Assembly: GCF_018918285.1 (NCBI RefSeq)
Contig: NZ_JAHLQF010000005.1
Location: 62,001 to 126,000 of the forward strand
Reading direction: 5' to 3'
DNA from: Clostridium mobile
GTDB lineage: Bacteria; Bacillota; Clostridia; Clostridiales; Clostridiaceae
Length of the DNA stretch: 64,000 bases
Of this stretch, positions 25,852 to 34,278 are shown one piece after another. Within the stretch, counting starts at the first letter, position 1; the number at the start of each line of letters is the position of its first letter. The translations under genes were made by a program, and so were the position numbers. The notes under the pieces are model-generated. The model was not told the DNA's origin and searched no databases. It saw only the letters and a list, made by a program, of their open reading frames with translations.

Positions 25852-26479
25852 TATGGTAAAAGCTCTAGGAGAAACAGTATATATGGTAAGTGTAGCTGGT
25901 ATAATATCATCTTTCATAGGTATTCCTTTGGGAGTAATATTAGTTGTAACTAATAAAGGAAACATTCTAGAAAATAAGCTTATTCACAGCTTATCTTCTA
26001 AAATAGTAAATACATTTCGCTCTATACCCTTTGTAATTTTACTAACGGCTATTATACCTATTACTAGATTCATTGTAGGAACTACCATAGGAACTAAAGG
26101 TGCAATTGTTCCTTTAGTTTTCGGTACTACCCCTTTTGTTAGTAGACAAGTAGAATCCGCTTTGTTAAAGATAGATCCTGGTGTTATAGAAGCATCAAAA
26201 GCTATGGGGTCAAGCCCTTTTGAGATAATTTTAAGGGTACTTTTGCCTGAAAGTCTACCTGGCATTGTATATGCATTAACTATAACAATAATAAGTTTAA
26301 TCGGCTTTTCTGCAGTTGCGGGAACTGTTGGGGGCGGAGGTTTAGGTGATTTCGCAATAAGATATGGCTATCAATATTTTAAAACCGACATAATGGTAGT
26401 AACAATATTATTACTTTTATTAATAGTAAACTCAATTCAGAGTTTAGGAGAATTTATATCAAAAAAATTGAGTCATTAG
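25799..26479 (+). CDS. metI: Methionine ABC transporter permease
   Basis: A 226-residue permease with five predicted helices. The EAA motif for contact with the ATPase is ALLKIDPGVIEASKAMGSSP. ATG start behind AGAGGTGATA, inside the end of metN. Works with MetN and MetQ to import L- or D-methionine. Confidence 0.93.
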   Translation: MIKALIDLIPNVIELFPDMVKALGETVYMVSVAGIISSFIGIPLGVILVVTNKGNILENKLIHSLSSKIVNTFRSIPFVILLTAIIPITRFIVGTTIGTKGAIVPLVFGTTPFVSRQVESALLKIDPGVIEASKAMGSSPFEIILRVLLPESLPGIVYALTITIISLIGFSAVAGTVGGGGLGDFAIRYGYQYFKTDIMVVTILLLLLIVNSIQSLGEFISKKLSH

Positions 26480-26491
26480 GAGGAATATATT

Positions 26492-27319
26492 ATGAAAATT
26501 AAAAAAGTTATATTGTGCATTTTATCCCTACTATTAATTTTCACATCACTAATAGGCTGTTCAAAAAACACCTCTTCAAAAGGTGAAGATAAGACAGTTA
26601 TTAAATTAGGTATTACTGGAGAGGATCGTGGAATTTGGAAAAATATTAAAGAACGATTGGCAAAAGAAAATATTGATCTACAAATTATCTCTTTCTCAGA
26701 CTATAATAGACCAAATTTAGCTCTTTCTGATGGTGAAATAGATGCTAATGCATTTCAAACTATAGCTTTCTTCGATAAATTTAAGTCTGACCATAATTTA
26801 GATCTAGTATCAATTGGTTATACTGTTTTAGCACCTATGGGAATATATTCAGAAAAATTAAAGAGTCTTGATGAGCTAAAGAACAATAGTAAAGTGGCTA
26901 TACCAAATGATGCATCAAATGGTGGAAGAGCATTAATATTACTTCAAAATGCTGGTCTTATCAAATTAAAAGACGGGGTAGGTATAGCTCCAACAGTTAA
27001 AGATATTATTGAAAACCCTAAAAATTTGGATATTATTGAATTAGTAGCTACACAAATTCCTCGTTCTATAAAAGATGTAGATATAGCTCTTATAAATAAT
27101 GGTGTAGCAGTAGATGCTGGTTATTCTCCTGTAAAAGACTCTATTCTTATCGAAGATACAAAAGATCCTTCTACTAAAAACTATTTTAATATAATAGCTG
27201 TTAACGCTAAAGATAAGAACAATGCTGCGCTAAAAAAGCTAATCCAAACATATCAAACAGAGGAAACTAAGAAGTTAATAAATGAAGTTTATAAAGGATC
27301 ATCTATTCCTGCATTCTAA
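26492..27319 (+). CDS. metQ: Methionine-binding lipoprotein
   Basis: A 275-residue NlpA/MetQ-family lipoprotein. The signal peptide ends in lipobox LIGC with lipidated C23. The mature part has family blocks ISFSDYNRPNLALSDGEIDANAFQ (Asn/Gln ligand region), VAIPNDASNGGRAL and VDIALINNGVAVDAG. Anchored outside the membrane, it delivers methionine to MetNI. Twelve bp after metI with an AGGAGG RBS. Confidence 0.94.
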   Translation: MKIKKVILCILSLLLIFTSLIGCSKNTSSKGEDKTVIKLGITGEDRGIWKNIKERLAKENIDLQIISFSDYNRPNLALSDGEIDANAFQTIAFFDKFKSDHNLDLVSIGYTVLAPMGIYSEKLKSLDELKNNSKVAIPNDASNGGRALILLQNAGLIKLKDGVGIAPTVKDIIENPKNLDIIELVATQIPRSIKDVDIALINNGVAVDAGYSPVKDSILIEDTKDPSTKNYFNIIAVNAKDKNNAALKKLIQTYQTEETKKLINEVYKGSSIPAF

Positions 27320-27328
27320 ATCAAGTGA

Positions 27329-27466
27329 TTCTTAGCTTCAGATGGAGTTTGCTTAAAAGGAATACTTACTCCAACTGAAGCTTAGAAGAACTTATCCAGG
27401 GACGTAGCATCCGTTATCTCCCACTTGTAGAAGATGGGAGTATTACGAATGGTAGTCATCGGATAA
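27329..27466. repeat. Two-hairpin extragenic palindromic element after metQ
   Basis: Arm 27329-27348 (TTCTTAGCTTCAGATGGAGT) pairs with 27368-27387 at 18 of 20 positions. A second cruciform follows: TTATCC (27392-27397) pairs with GGATAA (27461-27466), and CTCCCA (27418-27423) with TGGGAG (27435-27440). The layout resembles multi-copy clostridial intergenic repeats. The class is not identified, and no second copy is seen in this window. Confidence 0.5.
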
Positions 27467-27471
27467 AAATT

Positions 27472-27518
27472 GCGAAGCAAATTTATTTACACACTCTTTA
27501 AATTTGCTTCGCTTTTTC
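27472..27518 (+). terminator. Terminator of the met operon
   Basis: A 14-bp stem GCGAAGCAAATTTA / TAAATTTGCTTCGC followed by TTTTTCTAATTT. Confidence 0.88.
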
Positions 27519-27543
27519 TAATTTATAACTCATTAAAACTCTT

Positions 27544-28122
27544 TTATTTTTTTATCATTAATTGCTCTCTCATCATATCTAAGTCCATTTGACCTTGAAT
27601 ACCATTATAAACATATCCTTCTTCATCTATAAAAAATGAAGTTGGGAAAGCAGCAATTCCATATTGAGTGGCTACTTCTTGATTCATGTCTAACAATATT
27701 GGAAAAGTATATTTATTTTTTTCTATAAAACTCTTAACTTTATCTTTACTTTCACCAACATTTACCGCTAAAATTACTATATCTTTATCCTTTGTTTCTT
27801 CATAAAGAGTTTGCATATGTGGCATCTCTGCTTTACAAGGTCCACACCAGCTTGCCCAAAAATTTAAAAATACCTTTTTTCCTTTAAATTCACTTAAGCT
27901 TATTTCTTTCCCCTCTAAATCTTGAAGTTTAAAGTCTATAGCTTCAATTTTTTTTGGTTCTTTACCTTCTTGTTTATCTTCCTGTTTATCCTTTTCCGCT
28001 ACTTTATCTTCTACTTTAATATCATTAGTCTGGAGATTTTTTTTGCTATTATAATTAACTACAACAACAGACACTACAATCAAAAGTATTAAAATGGATA
28101 TTATCAATTGTTTTCTTTTCAT
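27544..28122 (-). CDS. Membrane-anchored TlpA/ResA-like thiol-disulfide oxidoreductase
   Basis: A 192-residue protein: N-terminal anchor (about 6-23), a charged Lys/Glu linker (35-60), then a thioredoxin-like AhpC/TlpA domain with the redox pair C93-G-P-C96 in WASWCGPCKAEMP and the cis-Pro in AAFPTSFF. It works outside the membrane. The gene lies 10 bp after the CcdA gene, which supplies electrons across the membrane. Target proteins are unknown; spore or cytochrome-free envelope thiols are possible. Confidence 0.92.
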   Translation of the reverse strand: MKRKQLIISILILLIVVSVVVVNYNSKKNLQTNDIKVEDKVAEKDKQEDKQEGKEPKKIEAIDFKLQDLEGKEISLSEFKGKKVFLNFWASWCGPCKAEMPHMQTLYEETKDKDIVILAVNVGESKDKVKSFIEKNKYTFPILLDMNQEVATQYGIAAFPTSFFIDEEGYVYNGIQGQMDLDMMREQLMIKK

Positions 28123-28132
28123 ATACTCACCC

Positions 28133-28822
28133 CTAACTAAATAAGTTATTTAATAAATATGTCTTATCCATAAAGGTTAAAATTCCAAGTATAATTAATA
28201 ATATACCGCTTATTATTGAAATTAAATTAAAATATTTATATATTCTTTTTATATACTTTGAAATAGCTTCAATTAAAAATGCTGAAAGTAAAAACGGTAT
28301 ACCTAAACCTGCTGAATATGCAATTAAAAGAAATACTCCTTTGCTTAAAGTTTCTAGATTACCTGCATATATTAATATAGATGCTAAAACTGGTCCTATA
28401 CATGGAGTCCATCCTATTGCAAAAGCCATTCCTAAAAAAATAGAGCTAATCCCCGATTTATTAAAATTTAATAATCTTTTCTCCCTATATAATGACTTTA
28501 TTTTTATTATTCCTGTAGTATGTACACCAAAAACTATTATTATTATTCCTCCAATTTTTTTTAGTATAAATCTATTTTCTTCAAATAATTTTCCAAGAGT
28601 AGTAATGGAAAGTCCCATTATTATAAACACTATAGAAAATCCTAAAATAAATCCTATGGATTTATATATAACAGTTATTTTTTGTTTACTATTTACTTCC
28701 TCAAGTGTGGTTCCCGCTAAATAGGACAAATACATAGGAATCAATGGAAGTACACAAGGAGATAAGAATGACAATACTCCTGATGAAAATGCCAGTAATA
28801 TAGATATATTATCCAATTTCAA
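28133..28822 (-). CDS. ccdA: CcdA/DsbD-type transmembrane electron carrier
   Basis: A 229-residue protein with six predicted helices. The two redox cysteines lie in SPCVLPLIPMY and GWTPCIGPVLAS, the CcdA signature. It moves electrons from cytoplasmic thioredoxin to an external thiol protein. The TlpA-like protein encoded directly downstream is the obvious acceptor. Confidence 0.92.
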   Translation of the reverse strand: MKLDNISILLAFSSGVLSFLSPCVLPLIPMYLSYLAGTTLEEVNSKQKITVIYKSIGFILGFSIVFIIMGLSITTLGKLFEENRFILKKIGGIIIIVFGVHTTGIIKIKSLYREKRLLNFNKSGISSIFLGMAFAIGWTPCIGPVLASILIYAGNLETLSKGVFLLIAYSAGLGIPFLLSAFLIEAISKYIKRIYKYFNLISIISGILLIILGILTFMDKTYLLNNLFS

Positions 28823-28970
28823 GTTCCTCCGAATTAAACATTTTTATTAGAGTTCTATAAGCATTATAAAAGGTCCAATATGTATTTATATTACAAATTT
28901 GATAATTATATTCACCTTTTTTCCAGTAATGAATACCATATTATTATAACAAAAATATGAGGTGAAAAAC

Positions 28971-29180
28971 ATGCAATATTCCAATAATCAATGGATGAAT
29001 CCAATGAAAGATTGCAAGCATATGGACGATAAATATACACTTCCCGGAAATATTCAGTTTGCAAGAGCATATGTACCCATTCAGCCATACACAGGTACAT
29101 TCCCATTAGACGAGGCTTTAAGGAAAGGAACTTTATTCCCAAATCTTTATATTCCTTATCCTATTAAATCACTTGAATAG
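28971..29180 (+). CDS. cotJA: Spore coat protein CotJA
   Basis: A 69-residue protein; the ATG at 28971 behind AGGTG is chosen over an upstream GTG that is part of the RBS. It contains the family blocks LARAYVPIQPY-like (FARAYVPIQPYTG) and FPLDEALRKGTLFPNLY. First of the cotJABC operon, expressed in the mother cell and assembled into the spore coat. Sigma-E control is expected but not seen clearly here. Confidence 0.9.
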   Translation: MQYSNNQWMNPMKDCKHMDDKYTLPGNIQFARAYVPIQPYTGTFPLDEALRKGTLFPNLYIPYPIKSLE

Positions 29181-29191
29181 GAGGATATGCA

Positions 29192-29467
29192 ATGGATAAA
29201 TGTGAAAAAAAATCTTCTGATCGTAGCCAAATGCTAAATAAAATCCGTGAGCTAGAATTTGCAGCTGTAGAGTTAAATTTATTTTTAGATAATAATCCTA
29301 ATAACCAACATGCTTTAGCGGATTATAATTGCGTTACAGCAAATCTGATGAAATTAAAGAGAAAATTTGAAATGGAATATGGTCCGCTAACTAATTTTGG
29401 GTACGCACAAAGTAAATGTCCTTGGAGATGGGTAGAAGATCCTTGGCCATGGGAAATAGATGGATAG
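29192..29467 (+). CDS. cotJB: Spore coat protein CotJB
   Basis: A 91-residue protein. The CotJB family core LNKIRELEFAAVELNLFLD and the Trp-rich end WRWVEDPWPWE are present. It lies 11 bp after cotJA and 12 bp before cotJC, each with AGGAGG. Part of the coat sub-layer with CotJC. Confidence 0.92.
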   Translation: MDKCEKKSSDRSQMLNKIRELEFAAVELNLFLDNNPNNQHALADYNCVTANLMKLKRKFEMEYGPLTNFGYAQSKCPWRWVEDPWPWEIDG

Positions 29468-29479
29468 GAGGATTATTAT

Positions 29480-30064
29480 ATGTGGATTTATGAAAAAAAG
29501 TTACAACATGAAGTAAAAATAAAGTCCAAAGACTTAAAAATGGCTAAATTTCTTGTTACTCAATATGGGGGCCCAGATGGTGAATTGAGTGCAGCTATTA
29601 GGTATTTAAATCAAAGGTATACAATGCCAACTGGAAAATCTAAGGCATTATTGACTGATATCGGTACTGAAGAATTAGCTCATGTGGAAATAATTTGTTC
29701 AATGATTTATCAATTAACTAAAGATGCCACTCCTGAAGAATTAAAAGAAGCAGGGCTTGGAGGGCATTACGCTCAGCATGATCATGCATTATTCCCAACT
29801 GATGCCAATGGAGTACCATGGACTGCAAGCTATATCCAAGCACTTGGTGACCCTGTAACAGATCTTCATGAAGATATGGCTGCGGAACAGAAAGCTCGTT
29901 CTACTTATGAACATCTAATTGATCTAACAGATGACCGTGATATAATTGATGTTCTAAAATTTTTGTGGGCAAGAGAAATAGTTCATTATCAAAGATTTGG
30001 TGAAGCATTAAGGGATGTATACGACCATATTGACAGCAAAAAGATATTTGTAATGAAAAAATAG
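29480..30064 (+). CDS. cotJC: CotJC, manganese-catalase-like spore coat protein
   Basis: A 194-residue ferritin-like four-helix protein. Di-manganese ligands are visible as Glu/His in GTEELAHVE, MAAEQKARSTYEHL and REIVHYQRFGEA. The N-terminal YEKKLQHEVKI is typical of CotJC. Members of this family have catalase activity in clostridial spores. Last gene of cotJABC. Confidence 0.93.
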   Translation: MWIYEKKLQHEVKIKSKDLKMAKFLVTQYGGPDGELSAAIRYLNQRYTMPTGKSKALLTDIGTEELAHVEIICSMIYQLTKDATPEELKEAGLGGHYAQHDHALFPTDANGVPWTASYIQALGDPVTDLHEDMAAEQKARSTYEHLIDLTDDRDIIDVLKFLWAREIVHYQRFGEALRDVYDHIDSKKIFVMKK

Positions 30065-30100
30065 TTTAGAATATAATTAGAATATAATTTAACTATATAA

Positions 30101-30140
30101 TACACTTGGGATTTTGGTATAGATTTCTCAAGTGTATTAA
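30101..30140 (+). terminator. Weak terminator after cotJC
   Basis: TACACTTG (30101-30108) pairs with CAAGTGTA (30129-30136). The T-tract is interrupted (TTAACATTTCTT). Confidence 0.45.
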
Positions 30141-30195
30141 CATTTCTTAGCTAATAAGTTATATTTATATTATAATACTTGGAGGTGTTTATATA

Positions 30196-30651
30196 ATGTA
30201 TATTGGATACTATAAATCCCCTATAGGCTTAATTGAAATTGGTTGTGATGAAAAAAATATTTTAAAATTAAACTTTGTAGATAGTAAACTGGAATTAGAA
30301 AAAAAGAATGATTTATTAGTATTATGTTTAGAAGAATTAGATGAATATTTCCTAGGAAAAAGAAAGACATTTTCTGTCCCTTGTGCCTTTAATGGAACAG
30401 AGTTTCAAAAATCCGTATGGATAGCTCTTACAAAAATACCTTATGGTGATACTTGTACATATAAAGATATAGCTATAAATATTGGAAATCCCAAAGCTGT
30501 TAGAGCTGTTGGTGGAGCAAATAATAAGAATAAAATTTCAATAATACTACCTTGTCATAGAGTGATTGGCTCTAATGGTAATTTAATTGGTTACGGGGGA
30601 GAATTATGGAGAAAAGAATGGCTTTTAGAACATGAAAAAAACTATTTGTAA
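30196..30651 (+). CDS. ogt: Methylated-DNA-[protein]-cysteine S-methyltransferase
   Basis: A 151-residue Ogt-type protein with the methyl-accepting Cys in ILPCHRVIG and the DNA-binding helix GNPKAVRAVGGANNKN. It repairs O6-methylguanine by a suicidal transfer. ATG start behind GGAGG, single gene. Confidence 0.94.
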   Translation: MYIGYYKSPIGLIEIGCDEKNILKLNFVDSKLELEKKNDLLVLCLEELDEYFLGKRKTFSVPCAFNGTEFQKSVWIALTKIPYGDTCTYKDIAINIGNPKAVRAVGGANNKNKISIILPCHRVIGSNGNLIGYGGELWRKEWLLEHEKNYL

Positions 30652-30661
30652 GCTTAAAAAA

Positions 30662-30697
30662 TAAGAGTTAAGAGTTAATACCTCTTCTTAACTCTTA
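30662..30697 (-). terminator. Terminator of the GNAT gene
   Basis: A 12-bp stem TAAGAGTTAAGA / TCTTAACTCTTA. On the minus strand it is followed by TTTTTTAAGC, so it mainly ends the GNAT transcript; it may also slow ogt readthrough. Confidence 0.75.
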
Positions 30698-30705
30698 ACC
30701 CATTA

Positions 30706-31143
30706 TTACATTGCACTTATAATATTTAGCCTTTCCATAAAAGCTTCCGGCTTTCCTAGCTCAGAAAAACCATGATATTTATAAAATCCTTGAGCATCTT
30801 TAGTAGCTAACATAAGTCTTTCAATATCTTTAATGTCAGGATGAGAAACAACACAGTCTATTAACCATTTTCCAAGACCTTTGCTTCTATAATCTTCATG
30901 AATAAATACATCTCTTATATAACCAAAAGTTATATAATCTGTAACTACCCTAGCAAATCCTATCTGCTTATCTAAGTGATACAAGCTAAAACAAAGAGAA
31001 CTTTTTATAAATTTTTCAATTATTTCTTTATTCCTTTTTTCTGCCCAATAAGATTTAGCTAATAATTCATTTACTACGTCTACATTTACCTTTTCTGAAT
31101 CTGTGGTTATTAAGAATTCTCCTAATTCATAAGTTTTATTCAT
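30706..31143 (-). CDS. GNAT family N-acetyltransferase
   Basis: A 145-residue single-domain acetyltransferase. Acetyl-CoA site IRDVFIHEDYRSKGLGKWL fits motif A (R/Q-x-x-G-x-G/A), and AQGFYKYHGF is motif B. The compact form matches a widespread subgroup of unknown substrate. ATG behind AGGAGG. Divergent from asnS. Confidence 0.85.
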   Translation of the reverse strand: MNKTYELGEFLITTDSEKVNVDVVNELLAKSYWAEKRNKEIIEKFIKSSLCFSLYHLDKQIGFARVVTDYITFGYIRDVFIHEDYRSKGLGKWLIDCVVSHPDIKDIERLMLATKDAQGFYKYHGFSELGKPEAFMERLNIISAM

Positions 31144-31307
31144 GGTTTTTCCTCCTATTAAAATTTTCTTTTTAAAATTCTCTTTATTAATTTTTCAATT
31201 TTGCATAATGATTATATATTAAATAAAGATATTTTCATATATGTTTTTTATAAATTTTACCCTTTATTAATAATGAATTTATTTACAAAATTAGACTAAA
31301 TATCACC

Positions 31308-31336
31308 TTGACATAAACAGTATAAAATATTATAAT
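31308..31336 (+). promoter_or_regulatory. Consensus sigma-A promoter of asnS
   Basis: TTGACA (31308-31313), exactly 17 bp, TATAAT (31331-31336). Both hexamers match consensus, as expected for a T-box gene regulated after initiation. Confidence 0.9.
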
Positions 31337-31364
31337 ATTTAGATACAGAAATATAGTTAAATAC

Positions 31365-31625
31365 TATGAAGAGAAGAGTAAATATAGGACGTAACCATAG
31401 CGAGTTGGTGATAGTGAAAGACCAATGTGAAGCCTTTATTGAAGAACATCTCTGAGTTTCTAACCGAAATCAATGTAATTTGAAAGTAGGCCTAGAGGTA
31501 TCCAAAGCCTTATTTTTGGTAAGTATGTATTTTTACGTACTGATTTAGAGTAGGCCTTTTAGGCAAAATGGGTGGTACCGCGAAATTAAGTCTTTCGTCC
31601 CTTTGTGGATGAAGGGCTTTTATTT
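31365..31625 (+). ncRNA. T-box leader of asnS
   Basis: The leader follows the promoter and contains the T-box sequence GGGTGGTACCGCG (31570-31582), then a terminator of 11 bp (31590-31600 with 31607-31617) and TTTTATTTTTAT. Stem I lies at about 31370-31480, and the AAC of CTAACCGAAAT is the likely Asn specifier. Uncharged tRNA(Asn) pairing at the T-box favours antitermination. Confidence 0.92.
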
Positions 31626-31674
31626 TTATATAATAATTTAACTTTAATATAATATAAATATAGGAGGATTTATA

Positions 31675-33066
31675 ATGGAAAAGGTATCTGTTAAGCAACT
31701 TTTTAGAAACACTGAAGAGTTTATAAGTAAAGAAGTGTCAATTTGTGGCTGGGTAAGAACTGAAAGAATGTCAAAAGCTTTTGGATTTATAGAATTAAAT
31801 GATGGTAGTTTTTTTAAAAACATACAGGTGGTATTTAATGATGAGTTAAGTAATTTCGAGGAAATTTCTAAATTATCTATAAGTTCATCTATAATTGTTG
31901 AAGGAAAAGTAGTTGAAGCTCCTAATGCTAAACAACCTTTTGAAATACATGCAACAAATATAATTATAGAAGGATTATCAGATTCTGATTATCCACTTCA
32001 AAAGAAGAGACATAGTTTAGAATTTTTAAGAAGTATAGCTCACTTAAGGCCAAGAAGTAATACTTTCTCAGCTGTCTTTAGAATCCGTTCCTTAGCTGCC
32101 TATGCTATACATAAATTCTTCCAAGAAAGAGGATTTGTTTATGTTCATAGCCCAATCATCACTGGTAGCGATTGTGAAGGTGCAGGAGAAATGTTTAAGC
32201 TTACAACTCTAGACTTAACTGACATTCCAAGAAATGAAGAAGGTAAAATAGATTTTTCTCATGACTTCTTTGGAAAAGAGACAAATTTAACAGTAAGTGG
32301 TCAGTTATCTGCTGAAGCTTATGCTCTTTCTTTCAAAAATGTTTATACTTTTGGCCCTACTTTTAGAGCAGAAAATTCAAATACTGCAAGACATGCTGCT
32401 GAATTTTGGATGATAGAACCTGAAATGGCTTTTGCTGATTTAATAGATTATATGGATGTAGCAGAAGATATGGTAAAATATATAATAAGTTATGTTATGG
32501 AAAATGCTCCTGAAGAAATGGAGTTTTTCAATAGCTTTATAGATAAAGGTTTATTTGACAGACTAAACAATGTAGTAAATTCTGAATTTGCTAGAATAAC
32601 CTACACTGAAGCTGTAGATCTTTTAAAGAAATCAGGAGAAACTTTCCAATATCCTGTAGAATGGGGTATAGATTTACAAACTGAACATGAAAGATATATT
32701 ACAGAAAAAATATTCAAAAAACCAGTATTTGTAACTGACTACCCTAAGGATATTAAAGCTTTCTATATGAGATTAAATGATGATAATAAAACTGTTGCTG
32801 CTGCTGACTTATTAGTACCAGGAGTTGGAGAAATAATAGGTGGAAGCCAAAGAGAAGAAAGATTAGATATTCTTGAAAAAAGAATAGCAGAAATGGGCTT
32901 AAAGAAGGAAGACTACTGGTGGTACTTGGAATTAAGAAAATATGGAACTACAAAACATGCAGGTTATGGCTTAGGTTTTGAAAGAATAATTATGTACATG
33001 ACCGGAATATCAAATATAAGGGACGTTATTCCTTTCCCTAGAACAACTGGATCTGCAGAATTTTAA
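31675..33066 (+). CDS. asnS: Asparagine-tRNA ligase
   Basis: A 463-residue class IIb synthetase. N-terminal OB-fold anticodon-binding domain (about 1-105: [21 protein letters not shown]), then catalytic core with motif 2 ([22 protein letters not shown]) and motif 3 ([13 protein letters not shown]). Motif residues favour AsnRS over AspRS. T-box control with an Asn codon fits. ATG behind AGGAGG. Confidence 0.96.
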   Translation: MEKVSVKQLFRNTEEFISKEVSICGWVRTERMSKAFGFIELNDGSFFKNIQVVFNDELSNFEEISKLSISSSIIVEGKVVEAPNAKQPFEIHATNIIIEGLSDSDYPLQKKRHSLEFLRSIAHLRPRSNTFSAVFRIRSLAAYAIHKFFQERGFVYVHSPIITGSDCEGAGEMFKLTTLDLTDIPRNEEGKIDFSHDFFGKETNLTVSGQLSAEAYALSFKNVYTFGPTFRAENSNTARHAAEFWMIEPEMAFADLIDYMDVAEDMVKYIISYVMENAPEEMEFFNSFIDKGLFDRLNNVVNSEFARITYTEAVDLLKKSGETFQYPVEWGIDLQTEHERYITEKIFKKPVFVTDYPKDIKAFYMRLNDDNKTVAAADLLVPGVGEIIGGSQREERLDILEKRIAEMGLKKEDYWWYLELRKYGTTKHAGYGLGFERIIMYMTGISNIRDVIPFPRTTGSAEF

Positions 33067-33074
33067 AATAAACT

Positions 33075-33104
33075 AAAAACACCTAATTATAGGTGTTTTT
33101 TAAA
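33075..33104 (+). terminator. Terminator after asnS
   Basis: A 10-bp stem AAAAACACCT / AGGTGTTTTT with a 6-nt loop, then TTAAATTTTTTT. Confidence 0.88.
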
Positions 33105-33233
33105 TTTTTTTGAACTTTTTAAAATTTATTTTAACTTTTTTGAATGTAACCGATTGCGTGGTCTTTCAATTTCCTAAAACTTTGATACAATATAACTGTA
33201 TTAAAAAGTATATGGAAAGGCGGATTTTATCCT

Positions 33234-33725
33234 ATGAATTTTAAAAATCTTTTTGTTTTGCAGGAGAAATTAGACCATCATATAGAAACTAAACATACTC
33301 TAAATGGTAAAACTCTCTTTTCTAATAAAATTTTAGCCCTACAGGTAGAGATTGCGGAGTTAGCAAATGAAACTCGCTGTTTTAAATATTGGTGCAATAA
33401 AGGGCCATCTGAAAAAGCGCAGATATTAGAAGAATATGTTGATTGCTTGCACTTTATTTTAACTTTAGGATTAGATAAAAACTACAATGAGGGAAATTTT
33501 TATATTCATAAGGAAAATTTAAAAGATAATTTAACAGATCAATTTTTAAATCTATACATAGATATAAATGATTTTGTGGTTTGCCCTTCTAAAGATCATT
33601 ATCAAACTCTATTTGAGGATTTTCTATGTCTTGGTTTAAGCTTAGGTTTTACAGAAGAAGATATAGAAAAAGGCTATGTGGAAAAAAATAATATAAATCA
33701 TGTAAGACAATTAAGTGGATATTAA
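33234..33725 (+). CDS. Dimeric dUTP diphosphatase
   Basis: A 163-residue all-alpha dUTPase of the MazG-like NTP-pyrophosphatase group. Metal-binding carboxylates lie in QVEIAELANE and EEYVDCLHF. It hydrolyses dUTP (and dUDP) to keep uracil out of DNA. It differs from trimeric Dut. Also found in phages, but no phage genes are near. Confidence 0.85.
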   Translation: MNFKNLFVLQEKLDHHIETKHTLNGKTLFSNKILALQVEIAELANETRCFKYWCNKGPSEKAQILEEYVDCLHFILTLGLDKNYNEGNFYIHKENLKDNLTDQFLNLYIDINDFVVCPSKDHYQTLFEDFLCLGLSLGFTEEDIEKGYVEKNNINHVRQLSGY

Positions 33726-33735
33726 TAATATAATA

Positions 33736-33779
33736 AATAGCCACCTCTCTGGATAAAATAATCTAGAGAGGTGGTTATT
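33736..33779 (+). promoter_or_regulatory. Hairpin that includes the RBS of the YdcZ-like gene
   Basis: A 15-bp stem with one G-T pair: AATAGCCACCTCTCT (33736-33750) with AGAGAGGTGGTTATT (33765-33779). The right arm contains GAGGTGG, the only RBS for the ATG at 33782. It could act as terminator of the dUTPase transcript and block translation of readthrough RNA. Confidence 0.55.
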
Positions 33780-33781
33780 TT

Positions 33782-34213
33782 ATGTTAGGAATAATTTTTT
33801 CAATAGTTGCAGGAGTATGCATGAGTTTCCAAGGTATCTTTAATACGAGGTTAGGAGAAAAAATTGGCCTATGGGAAACAAATTTAATAGTTCAAGGCAT
33901 TGGTTTTATTATTACTTTGCTAATTGTATTTATTATTGGAAATGGAAATATCAAAAATGTAATGCACGCAAATAAAATATATCTACTAGGCGGAGTTCTC
34001 GGGGTTATAATTATTTATACAGTAATGAGAGGTATTAAAGACCTCGGTGCTACCTATTCAATTTCTACAATTTTAGTAGCACAGTTAACAGCTGCCGCAC
34101 TTATAGATGCATTTGGTTTGTTTGGATCAGAACAAATAAAATTTGGTATAACTAAGATAATAGGTGTAATAGTTATGGTAATAGGTATAATAATATTTAA
34201 ATGGAAAGGATAA
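33782..34213 (+). CDS. YdcZ/DUF606-type DMT transporter, half-size
   Basis: A 143-residue protein with four to five hydrophobic helices, opening with GIIFSIVAGVCMSFQGIFNTRLGEKIG, the DUF606 signature. Half-size DMT proteins work as homo- or heterodimers. No partner gene is adjacent, so a homodimer is likely. Substrate unknown. Confidence 0.82.
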   Translation: MLGIIFSIVAGVCMSFQGIFNTRLGEKIGLWETNLIVQGIGFIITLLIVFIIGNGNIKNVMHANKIYLLGGVLGVIIIYTVMRGIKDLGATYSISTILVAQLTAAALIDAFGLFGSEQIKFGITKIIGVIVMVIGIIIFKWKG

Positions 34214-34278
34214 TTGTGGGAACATTTATAGCTTATTAGTATTATAATATATAATGGAATAATTTTTAGGGGTGGGCT

